64,000 nt of DNA, from NCBI GenBank assembly GCA_028673005.1, contig CM054117.1:3782001-3846000 (forward strand), given 5' to 3'. This document shows positions 10,324 to 20,983 of the stretch, in pieces (the first letter of the stretch is position 1; the number at the start of each line of letters is the position of its first letter). The stretch is from Tanypteryx hageni (Eukaryota > Arthropoda > Insecta > Odonata > Petaluridae). Made by a program: the position numbers and the translations under genes. A model generated the notes under the pieces. The model saw nothing but the letters and a program-made list of their open reading frames with translations, searched no databases and was not told the origin of the DNA.

Positions 10324-11510
10324 ATGGCAGATAGCGTAGAGAAAAAAGGAACTGAGGTAAGAGAGAATGTAGCGAATGGAATTAGAGGAAGTTATGATAG
10401 AAATTTAAAGTTAATGGTGGTGCGCTATGCAGAAGAAACAAATAATTGTGTGGCAGGGAGGAAATACAATGTGACTGAAGCAAATGTGCAAAGGTGGAAG
10501 CAAGCAAAAGAGAAACTTGAAGGTGCTAACTCAACACGGAGATCATTTAGTGGACCAAAACGAGTCTGATTTCATGCATTAGAAGAGGAAATTCCAAACT
10601 TTGTGCATATTCAAAGTATGGATGGTAAACTGGTGATGCGGGATATCATTAAACTGAGAGCCCAAGAATTAGCATGATCGCAAAACATACCACACCAAGA
10701 ATTTAAGGCTAATAATGGATGGTGTGTGCGCATGATGCATCGTAATGGTTTTAGCCTGCGACAAAGAACTTCACTTTGCCAGCGTCTACCTTCCAACTTC
10801 ACGGACAAACTAATAACTTTACCGAGGCATGTAATTCGGTTGCAGAAAAGTCACAATTACCTTCTGAGCCAAATGGGTAATGCAGATGCCATCCAATTAC
10901 ACAGTCAACGAAAAAGGTGCAAAAAATGTCATCATAAAAACTTCCTGGAATAAAAAACTGCACATTACTGTAATGCTGGCTGTATTAGAGGATGGAACAA
11001 AGTTATGTTATTTTAAAATGCAAACCAGTGCCTAAGGAAGTACTACCAAATGGAATAATTGTTATATGTCAAGGCCAAGGATGGATGTCAGCTGATTTAA
11101 TGAAGGACTGGCTAAGCATAGTGTGGAATCAATGACCTGGGGCACTTTTAAGGCAGACAGCAATGCTCGTCTTAGATCCGCTCAAAGGCCACCTTACAGA
11201 GGAAGTTCAAAATACCCTTCATGGTATGAATACTGACCTTGTAGTTATAACAGGAGGTATGACATCACAAATTCAAGTGCTAGATGAAGGCCTTTAAGAA
11301 TTACATAAAGTCATTTTATTCAAAATGGCTTTTGGCAGGGGACCATGCATTAACTCCTACAGGGAAAAATAAGAAGCCCAGTATACCACTTCTCTGTAAT
11401 CGAATCACTGCAGCATGGAAAAAAAATAGATCCCAATAGTATCTCAAGAGGATTCAAGAAATGCTGCATATCAAATTCCATGGATGGTATGGAAGACGAC
11501 TTGTATAAAT
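10324..11510 (+). pseudogene. pogo/Tigger transposase, broken (copy 1)
   Basis: The first 81 codons (10324-10569) hold a pogo-type DNA-binding helix-turn-helix: YDRNLKLMVVRYAEE, then NCVAGRKYNVTEANVQRWK. A TGA ends this frame. The rest survives in shifted frames: NFTDKLITLPRHVIRLQK and QMGNADA around the first catalytic Asp; then WMSADLMKDWL, VLDPLKGHLTEEV with the second catalytic Asp, and VVITGGMTSQIQVLD, matching the DDE_1 superfamily order. At least five stops or frameshifts are present, so the protein cannot be made. The copy at 19622 carries the same lesions, so the damage predates the duplication. Confidence 0.85.
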
Positions 11511-11685
11511 TTGAATACGTGGTGATGAATGAAGAATAAGGGAAGGAAAGAGGAGAGGGAGATATAAGTAGTAAATTTTTTTATTCATCCTCTTAATGTT
11601 AGCTTGTTATACATATATGTAAAAGTTATTTTGTAAGTGAACCTAATTTTTTAAGGGGTCGTCTTCCTTTCAGGTAAATACAGTA

Positions 11686-12313
11686 TTTGATATGAGTATT
11701 CCATCTAAAATGAGTATCAAGGTATATAGTGAGAAATGTTTTTACATTTAATTTGAGGGATTGGTTTACCATTCACATATTCTGATAGATCTTTACATGT
11801 TTTTTTGTTTACAAAGTAAATCACTTGAGATTTATCAATATTACTCTCCACTTCCTTGTCTCTTCCTAAAGCCTGTCCCTCCTCCCCTCCCTCCGGACCT
11901 AGCCATTAACTCGACATTCGAGTGCTTTCCCTTTCCCCTCCCCTTTCCCAGCCCACTATATATGCTTCCAGACCTATTCCTCCCTGCATGTCCTCCTGCT
12001 GCAGTATCTCTCCCCTCTTCACCTACCGCTGCGGAACCCATTTTGTACAATTCTTTTGTCGGCAACTGTTTTACTTTAGCTGTGTGGTTTTCCCAGCTTT
12101 CCCATGCTACTTCACCCTTCCAACGTCAGTCTTATCTTTCCCCACCCACCACTAGATTTTCTTTAAAACTCCCATTCACCACCTTCTTACCAAATGATGC
12201 TGTATCATGTGCGAAACCGGTCACAAAAATAAAAAATTGTGCGAAAAGTACTGTGTATTTAATATGAATATCATTAAAAAGCTTACATTTTTTAAATAAA
12301 TGATTTAAATGTA
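11686..12313. repeat. 630-bp pyrimidine-rich segment shared with 20984-21611
   Basis: This segment lies directly right of the inner pogo terminus and is present, almost unchanged, right of the second pogo copy. It contains a CT-rich stretch (11840-12180) and then ATGATGCTGTATCATG followed by GCGAAACCGGTCAC, a motif seen at the ends of other repeats in this window. Its open frames are low-complexity and overlap on both strands, so I do not call a gene. It may be the end of a Penelope-like element. Confidence 0.6.
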
Positions 12314-13336
12314 GAACTTGAGAAATTTTGTAATGTAGGCAAAATTCATACCACATTCGTTCATCACCCAATTATTCCTTACTTTGTCCCTCCTAGATTT
12401 TCCACAAACTCTTCTCATGTATCCCATCCCAACTGCATTCAAACTACTTTTATGCTTCTCCTGACACTCCCATGTTTTACTGCCATACAGCAAGGTAGGC
12501 ATTAAAACACTCTTGTAGACAGACATTTTCGCTTCTTTTGACAGCCATTCATTCTTTGCAATCGACCACACACTCCCTGCCATCTTTCTACCAGCATTCA
12601 CTCTCCTTTTGATTTCCCCATCTCCTCTACCATTTTTACTAAACATTCTACCAAGGTATACAAATTCATCCACTACCTCAATCGTTCCACCATTTATGCT
12701 AAATTGACAGTCGTTCACCTCATTCTCCCGATCGAACACAACTACCTTGGTTTTGGCCACATTTATCCTTAAGTACATTCTCACTGTCGTATCAATCAGG
12801 CTATCTAACATTCTCTGCAATTCTCTTGGGTTCTCAGCCATTAACACTGCATCATCAGCATACAAAAGTGCACGAACATTCTCTCCACCAACCTTAACAC
12901 CCAACATATCCATAAATTCCTGTCTCACACATTCATCCATGAACACATTAAATAACCAAGGGAACATGACACATCCTTGTCGTATACCTTGCTCAACTCT
13001 AAACCAATCACTCATCATGCCATTCACCCTTACACATGCCTTACTTCCAGTATACACTACCTTTATAGCATTCAGCAACCAACCATTCACTCCATACTCG
13101 CTCAAAACATTCCACAATTCATTACGATTCACTCTGTCATATGCTTCCTCTAGATCAACAAATGCACAGTACACTTTCTTTCTTACATCCATGCACTTCT
13201 CAACCACTTGCTGTAGGGCAAATATTTGGTCGGTGTAACCCCTTCCAGGCATGAAGCCACATTGCACTCCCCACATTTTATCCATAGTTACCTTTTGTAC
13301 TCTTTCAATCAAAACTTTAGTAAATTTACTTTTTTT
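12314..13336 (-). pseudogene. RTE-like LINE reverse transcriptase fragment, 5' truncated
   Basis: An open minus-strand frame of about 340 codons encodes an RT from the fingers to the C-terminal tail: CGFMPGRGYTDQIFALQQV, FVDLEEAYDRVNR, GIRQGCVMFPWLFN, the catalytic LLYADDAVLMAE, then VVDEFVYLGRMFSKNG and LLYGSKTWE with a downstream MRRVCGKSRRDKVRN. The GRGTTD-like start and the tail resemble RTE-clade elements. Endonuclease and ORF1 are missing. It begins at the junction with a duplicated pogo end and stops where the shared pyrimidine-rich segment starts. The absence of internal stops suggests that it is young. Confidence 0.85.
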
Positions 13337-13454
13337 ATTCATCCTCTTAATGTTAGCTTGTTATACATATATGTAAAAGTTATTTTGTAAGTAAACCTAA
13401 TTTTTTTAGGGGTCGTCATAAATTCAAGGTCATCTTCCTTTCAGGTAAATACAG
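13337..13454 (+). mobile_element. Second copy of the pogo right end
   Basis: About 118 bp matching 11570-11683, including the landmark TTATTCATCCTCTTAATG and the terminal TTCCTTTCAGGTAAATACAG. Unlike the inner copy it carries about 16 extra bases (around ATAAATTCAAGGTC) just inside the terminus. It forms the outer right end of the composite element and abuts the TA at 13455. Confidence 0.85.
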
Positions 13455-14558
13455 TATATGTACAGAGCTGTCAGTGTTAAGATCTTTAAAGCCATAAAAT
13501 GCTCTCGACAACTCTGTCATATGGTGATGTTGGCTAAGATTCTGATAGCCCACTTTTGTAGTTTGAAAACTCTAACTGTATGCATAGTATATACTGAGTG
13601 ATGTGCTAACATCAATGGGGGGGCGTAATCCTCCTCAGGAGATAACATCCAGAGGCTACTTTAGCGCATAAGTTATCTATCTGTTTATCCCAACATAATG
13701 TATCATTAACGTAAATACCCAGAAATTTAGTAACCGAAGAACCACTGAGGATAGAATCTTGTAATCTTAGGAGTGGGGAAGAAACAATTCTTTTTTGGTA
13801 TGTATGAAATTGAAGAAAAGTAGATTTGCTTTTATTATTAAAAACAGAATTCTCTTTGCATCAGTTTACCATGCCATTAATGGCACCTTGAGCTTCTCTG
13901 TGCATTGCACTTTGTGATTGAAGGAGATGAGTTGTATCATCCGCATACATAAAAACATTGCCACTCTTGAGATATGAAGGTAGGTTGTTAATATAAAGAA
14001 GGAAAAGTAGGAGCTAAAGTTGATCCCTGGGGAACACCTCTAGTTAAAGTTAAGAAAGAAGAAGAAATATGTGATTGCGACATTGATGAATAGATAGACA
14101 CAGTGTGCGATCGTCCCAAAAAGGAAAGATTTAAGCCAGAAATTGGCTGCTCCTGAGATTCCATACATATTAATTTTACTTAGTAGGATATTATGGCTCA
14201 CCAAGTCAAAAGCTTTCTGCAAGTCATAAAAAATTCCCATGACATGTTCATGCTTGTCAAGTCCCAGAATAACATGATAAACAAATTTACAAATAGCTGT
14301 TTCAGTAGATCGATTTTTTATAAAACCAAATTGAGCTCCAGAGAGAATGTTATGTTTGTTTAAGAAGATAACTCCTTCAAAAACCTTAGAAAAAACAGAA
14401 TGGAAATAGGTCGATAATTACCCATTTCCACCACCCCATTTTTAAGAACTCATTGACTCAATATGTCAGGGGTGCAGTAACTGCCATCTTAACATTCCCT
14501 TTTAAAATTGATCAAGGTACACCATCGTAGCCCGCAGAGTATTTATAACTAATCTTAC
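13455..14558 (-). pseudogene. LINE-B reverse transcriptase, broken
   Basis: In element orientation I read, across frames, a fingers stretch with LNKHNILSGAQFGFIKNRST, then GIFYDLQKAFDLVSHNILL (open at 14040-14240), GVPQGSTLAPTFPSLYINNL, the catalytic FMYADDTTHLL, SVTKFLGIYVNDTLCWDKQI, and a connection VFKLQKWAIRILANI before the TA insertion. The order and motifs are those of a Jockey/CR1-type RT. Several stops and frameshifts are present. Confidence 0.85.
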
Positions 14559-15994
14559 TCAATATTTTTTAATCTCCCAATCATCAGTGCGATAAAGAAA
14601 AATAGACTCTATACAGTGGTGAGACATGTCATGTGTTGCATTGTGTTGATACTGTGATTGTTGATTTAAGTTATTAAGCAGACTGGTTACTGTGTCAGGA
14701 AAATGATGATTAAGAAGATCAGCAATTTCAGCTGAATTAGAGACAGTACAGTTATTGAGGGAAATTGTGTCGATGGAGAGACTGTTAACTTTTGCAGATG
14801 AGGGTTTAATCAGTTTCCAAGCAGCTTTACTAAAGTTTGTAGAAGCATTGATTATCTGTATGTAATGGTTTCTTTTAGTCTCGGATATCATTTTAGCATG
14901 GCGTTTTTTTAGTGCTTTGTAATATTTTTCCATGGTGTCTGAGTTGCTTGATTGTAATTCATGGAAAACCTGTTTCACTTTGTCAGATAAATCTCTGATT
15001 TCAAGTGTTACCCAGGTTTTCCCAATGTTTTTCATGTCGTTGTTTTTGATAGCCTTTAAAGGAAAACACATTAAAATAGTAAATAAAAGTATCAAAGAAT
15101 TTATTAAAATTAGTATCGAATGGTGCATCAATAAATACACTATTCCAACTTTGTTGATGCAGTAGATTGGAAAATCCGGTGTGGGCTGCAGGGGAAAAAC
15201 AAGTTTGTAGGTGACTTTAGTAGACTGAGGGTTAGTGTTGCATGCAAGAGAAAACTTTGTCAGTAGTACCTTATGGTCAGAAAAATGGGTATCAAATGTT
15301 GAGCTCTCAAAAGATTGAATATTGGAAAAAATATTATCAATAGTAGTGGCTGTGGAGAAAGTGACTCTGGTTGGTTCAAAGACTGTTGGTGTTAAGTTGA
15401 ATAGCAGAAAGGTGTCCAGTAATTGGTTCCTCTGGGTATTAGGAGTATTTAAGTCAACATTAAAGTCCCCACATACAATTGCAATATCGAAATATTTAGT
15501 AGACTTAGATAATACCTCTAAGAGCAACTCAATAAACAAAGAAAGATCACCACTGGGAGACCTATAAACACAGAGAAGGGGAATGATAAGATCATTAAAA
15601 ATCAACAGTTCCACAAAACTCAAAAGTCGAACTCCCTATTGATGCAATTCTTGATTCTAAATTCTCATACATTTCGATGGTCACTTACAAAGATTAAAAC
15701 ACCTCCGCTCTCCGATTCCGATCTGCAGTATGAGGCGGCAACATAGAAACCATCAATTTTAACACTATCGATCCCAGCAGCATTGAGCCAGTGCTCAGAA
15801 ATACAAACAACATCGGCCTCAGTGGAAGACAAAAACAAAACAAGTTGATTTAATTTAAAACGTAAACACCGAATGCTCACATGGATAATTTTTAAGCCAT
15901 TGTTAGAAACTTTCTGATTGCGAGAGATATCAACACACTGCACATTGAGCTGCATAACTGGTAAAGATTTAGTATCATTGCTCAAGGAAGGCAC
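14559..15994 (-). pseudogene. LINE-B APE-type endonuclease, broken
   Basis: Two open pieces occur. The first (15665-15994) has LKIIHVSIRCLRFKLNQL, ADVVCISEHWL and SGGVLIFVS, the N-terminal half of an APE-like nuclease. The second (14559-15623, 354 codons) continues with LLCVYRSPSGD, IVCGDFNVDLN (catalytic Asp/Asn), TTIDNIFSN and FSDHKVLLTKF (catalytic Asp-His), then a basic linker towards the RT. A frameshift lies between them at about 15640. Catalytic residues are retained. Confidence 0.85.
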
Positions 15995-16194
15995 TTTTTT
16001 GTTAAAAGATTATCAGGGAGTTTGGTTTGGGCTTCACAACAACTCATATGCTTCATCATGTAGAAATTATCAACAGCTAAATGTTTTAACCTCTTTACAG
16101 TGGATCTCCATAAACCAAAGACACTGAACATTTATCATAAATATTAATTCTAAGCTAAATTAAATGGCAGATATACAACTTTATTTACACTTAC

Positions 16195-16316
16195 TTGGGA
16201 GATGGAGAAACTGACCACACTTTAATGGCACCATCAACATCTGAACTAGCAATCATTGTTCCTGACATGCTAAACTTGCATTGTGTTACAGATGAATGAT
16301 GTTCATAGTATTTTTC
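16195..16316 (-). CDS. WDR91: WDR91 homologue, internal exon starting the WD40 domain
   Basis: A 122-bp exon with a TTAG acceptor at 16317-16320 and a GTAAGT donor just below 16195. It encodes 40 residues plus two bases: an EHHSSVTQCKFSMSGTMIA stretch and DVDGAIKVWSVSP, a classic WD40 blade. WDR91 is a Rab7-linked endosomal protein acting in early-to-late endosome conversion; the Glu-His-His-Ser-Ser start followed by Asp-Val-Asp-Gly...Ile-Lys-Val-Trp-Ser matches the first blade of its C-terminal propeller. It begins in phase 0, exactly as the upstream exon (21764-22070) ends, and ends in phase 2. The downstream exon is not visible in this window. Confidence 0.85.
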
Positions 16317-17479
16317 CTAAAATATAAAACACATTGCATGTATTTTAAAAATTGTACAAATAAATTTATTTGTAAAAAAACAAAACTTTTATAACAAAAG
16401 AATACTTCTGCAACTCCCACAGTGAAAAGTGCAAAAATTTACTTTTGTTATAATAATTTTGCATCATACTATATATAAAATAATTTAATGTCTGGGGTAA
16501 TGTCGGGTCAAATATAAGTACTCAAAAACTGCCTAACGTAGAGACAAGTGGAATGTGTCATTTTAACCGCAATAACAAGTATGGGGTTTATAAAAATAAA
16601 TTTATGACGGAGTAGGGCCAAGTATTGCCTTGAAACATTGATTATATTGTATGAAAAAAATTTAATCTAAGGCAAGGATTATCAACTTTGAGTAAAGGGC
16701 TACAGGGAGAAGTTTCAAGTGCTGAGTTCAGGGGAAGGCATTCTTTTCTGTATAGCAGGTTGCATTGTTTATAGCAAATCCTTCAGCAGCCCAGATGAGA
16801 GTTATCTAGAGATTATGAAGTAGCATGTACATGAAATCAAGTCTAAATAAAGATTTAAGGTTTGATTGATTTTAAAATTAAAGGTTTCATGTAGAATTTC
16901 ACCAAAAAATACGAATTTTTATGTTAAATTATACAGATCACTTTTTCTTTGTAGCTTTGTGCAGGCAGCATAAAATGCTATCAGGGGCCAGGCATGGCCA
17001 TGCGCCTTACACTTGCCCAGCCCTGCCTTGGTCTTGCTAAATGTGTCCATCTACGGATGTCGATATAGAAGAGCAAAAGTGGGCAATATCTTCAATTTAT
17101 AAAGTTGTGGCTGTTATATGCCACAGGCACAGGTTCTTTAATGAAACTTGTCATCAAAGGATTCTTAAAATTCTAAAATTTTTAGGTTACAAAAGTCCTA
17201 AAACCCCAGCCTGCTGTGAGTGCAAGTGCCCATCAAAGTACAGTTTCTAAACCCTCTTGCATGGATCAACCCCTCAAGCAAGATTTTAAAATGCCTATCT
17301 CTGCAATTTAAATACCACGAAGTGCAACTTGTGTTAATTTAATTATTTCTCTGAAAACATTAAAAAATCCAAAAAGTTAGCAATATTTAACACTGTTGGT
17401 TCACTATATATGATTTTTTTAGGTTGGCAACATTTAATTTTGAATAGATTTTGTACTTGCAACTTTATTCTTCAAGGAT

Positions 17480-18000
17480 AATGAATGATTCCTTTCATTA
17501 CATGGTACTACCACACACACATTCCCCGAGCAGCTCCTACAGTGATAGGATGTCTCTTTTCTAATTTGCTTCATCAAGCAAAGAACACAATTCCTTAATA
17601 CTTAATTTTCTCTTTCCTGAATGGGGAGTTGCTTCTAAAATGTGATGTCCTATTAGTCTCATTGCATCAGAGTCAATGCACATTGGCTTCCCCATTTTAT
17701 TTTCAAATCCACACTCCAAACATTTTTTGAATATTTCATCTATAAGTGTTATTTGGAATAATAATTAGTTCATTTTGTTGTCTTTTTTAAAATATAAAAT
17801 GTCTACATGGCCAATATCATTCTACTGAATAACACGAGCGATCTAGATTTCATAATCTCTCAATAATACCTTCCTCATCCTCTAATTCGCTTTCCGAAGA
17901 TATTCCTACAATTCACTAGAGAAAGAATACTTTCATCATCACCAACTTCATTTTCAGTTATATTTAGCGCCCTCCTTGACGATGCTGCCATAGTCTTCAA
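17480..18000 (-). pseudogene. piggyBac transposase remnant: N-terminus joined to C-terminal Cys-rich end
   Basis: In minus orientation, a Met-Ala-Ala-Ser-Ser start near 17990 leads into an acidic stretch (ESELEDEEG) typical of piggyBac N-termini. After a short gap, at 17490-17700, come RLIGHHILEATPHSGKRKLS and a Cys-rich tail with YHCRSCSG and CVVVPCNERNH, which resemble the C-terminal zinc-binding region of piggyBac transposases. The central catalytic domain is missing, so this is a deletion derivative with further stops. Terminal repeats were not identified. Confidence 0.55.
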
Positions 18001-18174
18001 CTGAGGAGAGAAAACCTTTATTCTTTAAGTGGGTTAAGAGAGGATATATTTGTATTGGAAGGTTCCCTGATCCAAGGAGCTTAGAGACATCTATGATTCA
18101 TGCAAGAAACTCATTCCATAAAGGATAAATGAGCTGTAAAATAAATGTGGATGCTGCATGGGCTAAACTAAAAA

Positions 18175-18260
18175 ATTGCCATATCTACCCAAATCCAAGA
18201 AGAGGTTTTTTCAAATCTCAGCATGCAAAAATTGAGGGTCGTATTAAATTCGAGTATGAA
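18175..18260 (+). mobile_element. Diverged pogo-type left end fragment
   Basis: GCCATATCTACCCAAATCC followed by AAGAAGAGGTTTTTTCA resembles the left terminus of the two pogo copies (ACCATATTTACCCAAACGG then AAGACGAGGC). A GGGTCGTATTAAATTC downstream echoes the insert in the outer right end at 13337-13454. Too short to show an internal region. Confidence 0.45.
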
Positions 18261-18639
18261 GTAGGGTTACGTGCTTAATCGATGTTTTTTAAAAAAATGA
18301 AACAAGATAAAATATTTGTATCTACTGAAATTTTTCATCATACAATTATGATCCGGATTTAAATTAATACATTATTATTTTTTTATTATTAAATTTATTT
18401 TTTCTCAAAGAAAAATTTGTAACAAACCATATCAATGAATTAACGAACTGTACAGCTGGCCTGAATATGTGCAAAATACATGCTAAATACATATGTAGAA
18501 GTGATGTGTTCTTTAATGAACTAGAGAACTATTGAATTTCATTTTTGAACAATGACATTCAATGAACAATTCCCAAAAAATGAACTAAACTTTCCTTTTC
18601 TAGGCTAGGCTGTTTCTGTACGAATACAGGGAATGTGGA

Positions 18640-18990
18640 GATCATTAAGACCATGTGTGCAATAGCTGTGTATATTGGAGTTTTTTTCAAAATCATGTAC
18701 ATATGTTCCTTCTTGTGTAAAGTAGGATAGTGAGGATATATACACAGGGCAGGGGCAAAATATTCAATTTTCTAAAAATGGGAAGACAGGAAGTGTGGTA
18801 CGGTTCATTAGCAATGAGATGCATCAGTATCTTTTTAATTTTAAAAATATTAATAGCAAGTGGGGAAGAACCCCAGAAAAGAATGCTGTTCTCAATATGG
18901 GAGTAAAACTCTCAATAATATAAAGACAGAAGTACATCAGTGGAGACTGTGAATTGAATTCACCTTATAAGGAGGCAAGTAGAACTCAAA
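18640..18990 (-). pseudogene. LINE reverse transcriptase connection fragment (LINE-C)
   Basis: Minus-strand translation near 18720-18910 gives SHIENSILFWGSSPLA, NIFKIKKILMHLIANEP and CLPIFRKLNILPLPCVYIL. This is the usual HSHL..GI.FWG...IF.LQK..IR.I...R..C...F..L.ILTLPSLYI sequence of Jockey/CR1 RTs after the catalytic domain. Only this part is recognisable, with one or more stops. Pogo copy 2 is inserted immediately upstream (element orientation) at the TA at 19003-19004. Confidence 0.7.
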
Positions 18991-19004
18991 TTACTGGATA
19001 GTTA

Positions 19005-20981
19005 CCATATTTACCCAAACGGAAGACGAGGCTTTTTCACAAAAATGCCATTAAAAATATTAGGTATCGTCTTAGAATGGAGTATGAGGATTTAAGGTGA
19101 GAATACACCCCTATTTTAAATGAACCATGAAACACCCGGATGTCTACTATATGTCCATTAAAACATTTATTATTGCATAAAGTAATACATCGTATTTAAT
19201 TAATTACTACAATACTTTTAAAATTTCAGATCAAATTTCTTAAAATTGCTCCCACAGACCAATGGTTCCACTTTGGCGGTAGGGAAGTGTTTAGAGCTGG
19301 GTAGGTAATCACGTGACAAGTTGAAAAAAATGACTACAGCTGGGCGGTTCCATGCGTAATATGAAACACAAAGTCATGCAGGCACCAATTAAGGTATCTA
19401 GTAATACAATTTAAACAAGACTGATACAATTTAAACATATCTACTACAATTTAAACATGATGCTTTGCATTTGGTATGCCAACGGCAGACGTGAAGTGGA
19501 CGTGAGTTTCAGAGTGTAGAAAATTTATGAGAGTACTTGAATAGTACACACTTTGCTGAGTTTTAAAGTGAAATAGTGACAAGTTATTATTTATAACTTT
19601 TATAAAAGATACCCCAAACAAATGGCAGATAGCGTAGAGAAAAAAGGAACTGAGGTAAGAGAGAATGTAGCGAATGGAATTAGAGGAAGTTATGATAGAA
19701 ATTTAAAGTTAATGGTGGTGCGCTATGCAGAAGAAACAAATAATTGTGTGGCAGGGAGGAAATACAATGTGACTGAAGCAAATGTGCAAAGGTGGAAGCA
19801 AGCAAAAGAGAAACTTGAAGGTGCTAACTCAACACGGAGATCATTTAGTGGACCAAAACGAGTCTGATTTCATGCATTAGAAGAGGAAATTCCAAACTTT
19901 GTGCATATTCAAAGTATGGATGGTAAACTGGTGATGCGGGATATCATTAAACTGAGAGCCCAAGAATTAGCATGATCGCAAAACATACCACACCAAGAAT
20001 TTAAGGCTAGTAATGGATGGTGTGTGCGCATGATGCATCGTAATGGTTTTAGCCTGCGACAAAGAACTTCACTTTGCCAGCGTCTACCTTCCAACTTCAC
20101 GGACAAACTAATAACTTTACCGAGGCATGTAATTCGGTTGCAGAAAAGTCACAATTACCTTCTGAGCCAAATGGGTAATGCAGATGCCATCCAATTACAC
20201 AGTCAACGAAAAAGGTGCAAAAAATGTCATCATAAAAACTTCCTGGAATAAAAAACTGCACATTACTGTAATGCTGGCTGTATTAGAGGATGGAACAAAG
20301 TTATGTTATTTTAAAATGCAAACCAGTGCCTAAGGAAGTACTACCAAATGGAATAATTGTTATATGTCAAGGCCAAGGATGGATGTCAGCTGATTTAATG
20401 AAGGACTGGCTAAGCATAGTGTGGAATCAATGACCTGGGGCACTTTTAAGGCAGACAGCAATGCTCGTCTTAGATCCGCTCAAAGGCCACCTTACAGAGG
20501 AAGTTCAAAATACCCTTCATGGTATGAATACTGACCTTGTAGTTATAACAGGAGGTATGACATCACAAATTCAAGTGCTAGATGAAGGCCTTTAAGAATT
20601 ACATAAAGTCATTTTATTCAAAATGGCTTTTGGCAGGGGACCATGCATTAACTCCTACAGGGAAAAATAAGAAGCCCAGTATACCACTTCTCTGTAATCG
20701 AATCACTGCAGCATGGAAAAAAAATAGATCCCAATAGTATCTCAAGAGGATTCAAGAAATGCTGCATATCAAATTCCATGGATGGTATGGAAGACGACTT
20801 GTATAAATTTGAATACGTGGTGATGAATGAAGAATAAGGGAAGGAAAGAGGAGAGGGAGATATAAGTAGTAAATTTTTTTATTCATCCTCTTAATGTTAG
20901 CTTGTTATACATATATGTAAAAGTTATTTTGTAAGTGAACCTAATTTTTTAAGGGGTCGTCTTCCTTTCAGGTAAATACAG
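19005..20981 (+). mobile_element. pogo-family transposon, copy 2
   Basis: This 1977-bp element starts with ATATTTACCCAAACGGAAGA (19007-19026) after a TA at 19003-19004 and ends with CTTTCAGGTAAATACAG before TA at 20982-20983. Internally it matches 9706-11683 nearly base for base, for example with only an A-to-G difference near 20010. The exception is the first ~70 bp, where several substitutions and a 1-bp indel cluster. It inserted into a LINE-C fragment inside a WDR91 intron. Confidence 0.85.
19622..20810 (+). pseudogene. pogo/Tigger transposase, broken (copy 2)
   Basis: Same gene and same lesions as copy 1 at 10324. The N-terminal helix-turn-helix is open for 81 codons (19622-19867) and stops at the same TGA. 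The downstream DDE_1 pieces with MGNADA, VLDPLKGHLTEEV and GGMTSQIQVLD lie in shifted frames. Because both copies share every visible disabling change, both derive from one already dead master copy and must have been moved by a transposase supplied elsewhere or by recombination. Confidence 0.85.
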
Positions 20982-20983
20982 TA

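Larger units (their letters stand above)
9706..13454 (+). mobile_element. Composite pogo-family element inserted at TA in LINE-B
   Basis: The left end (ATTCACCCGAAAGGAAGAC, 9709-9727) and right end (about 13430-13454) are inverted relative to each other and are bounded by TA (9704-9705, 13455-13456). Excision restores LINE-B's frame. Internally it holds a complete pogo unit (9706-11683) with its own right terminus, about 630 bp of pyrimidine-rich sequence, an RTE-like RT fragment (12314-13336) and a second pogo right end (13337-13454). So the outer right terminus is not the one belonging to the inner unit. It appears to be a pogo transposon that moved with downstream cargo, or a product of recombination. 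Confidence 0.75.
8985..16010 (-). mobile_element. Second non-LTR retrotransposon (LINE-B), split by a MITE and a composite pogo element
   Basis: This minus-strand LINE comprises endonuclease (14559-15994), RT (13455-14558) and, beyond a TA-flanked insertion, the RT tail (9085-9703). The likely 3' end near 8985-9010 has an AATAAAG followed by an ATT/ACT-type microsatellite in element orientation. Removing 9706-13454 plus one TA restores an in-frame junction between the RT connection and its tail, which proves that both parts belong to one element. No ORF1 was recognised above 16010. Motifs fit the Jockey/CR1 supergroup. Many frameshifts and stops make it an old, dead copy. Confidence 0.85.

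Noticed and set aside
11761..12267. Plus-strand 168-codon Pro/Leu/Ser-rich frame (also 21059-21565) and its opposite-strand Gly/Arg-rich frame
   Set aside because: Both are translations of the CT-rich segment of a duplicated repeat. Composition is low-complexity and open frames occur on both strands.
12747..13238. Plus-strand 163-codon frame
   Set aside because: It is antisense to the clear RTE-like reverse transcriptase with its YADD motif.
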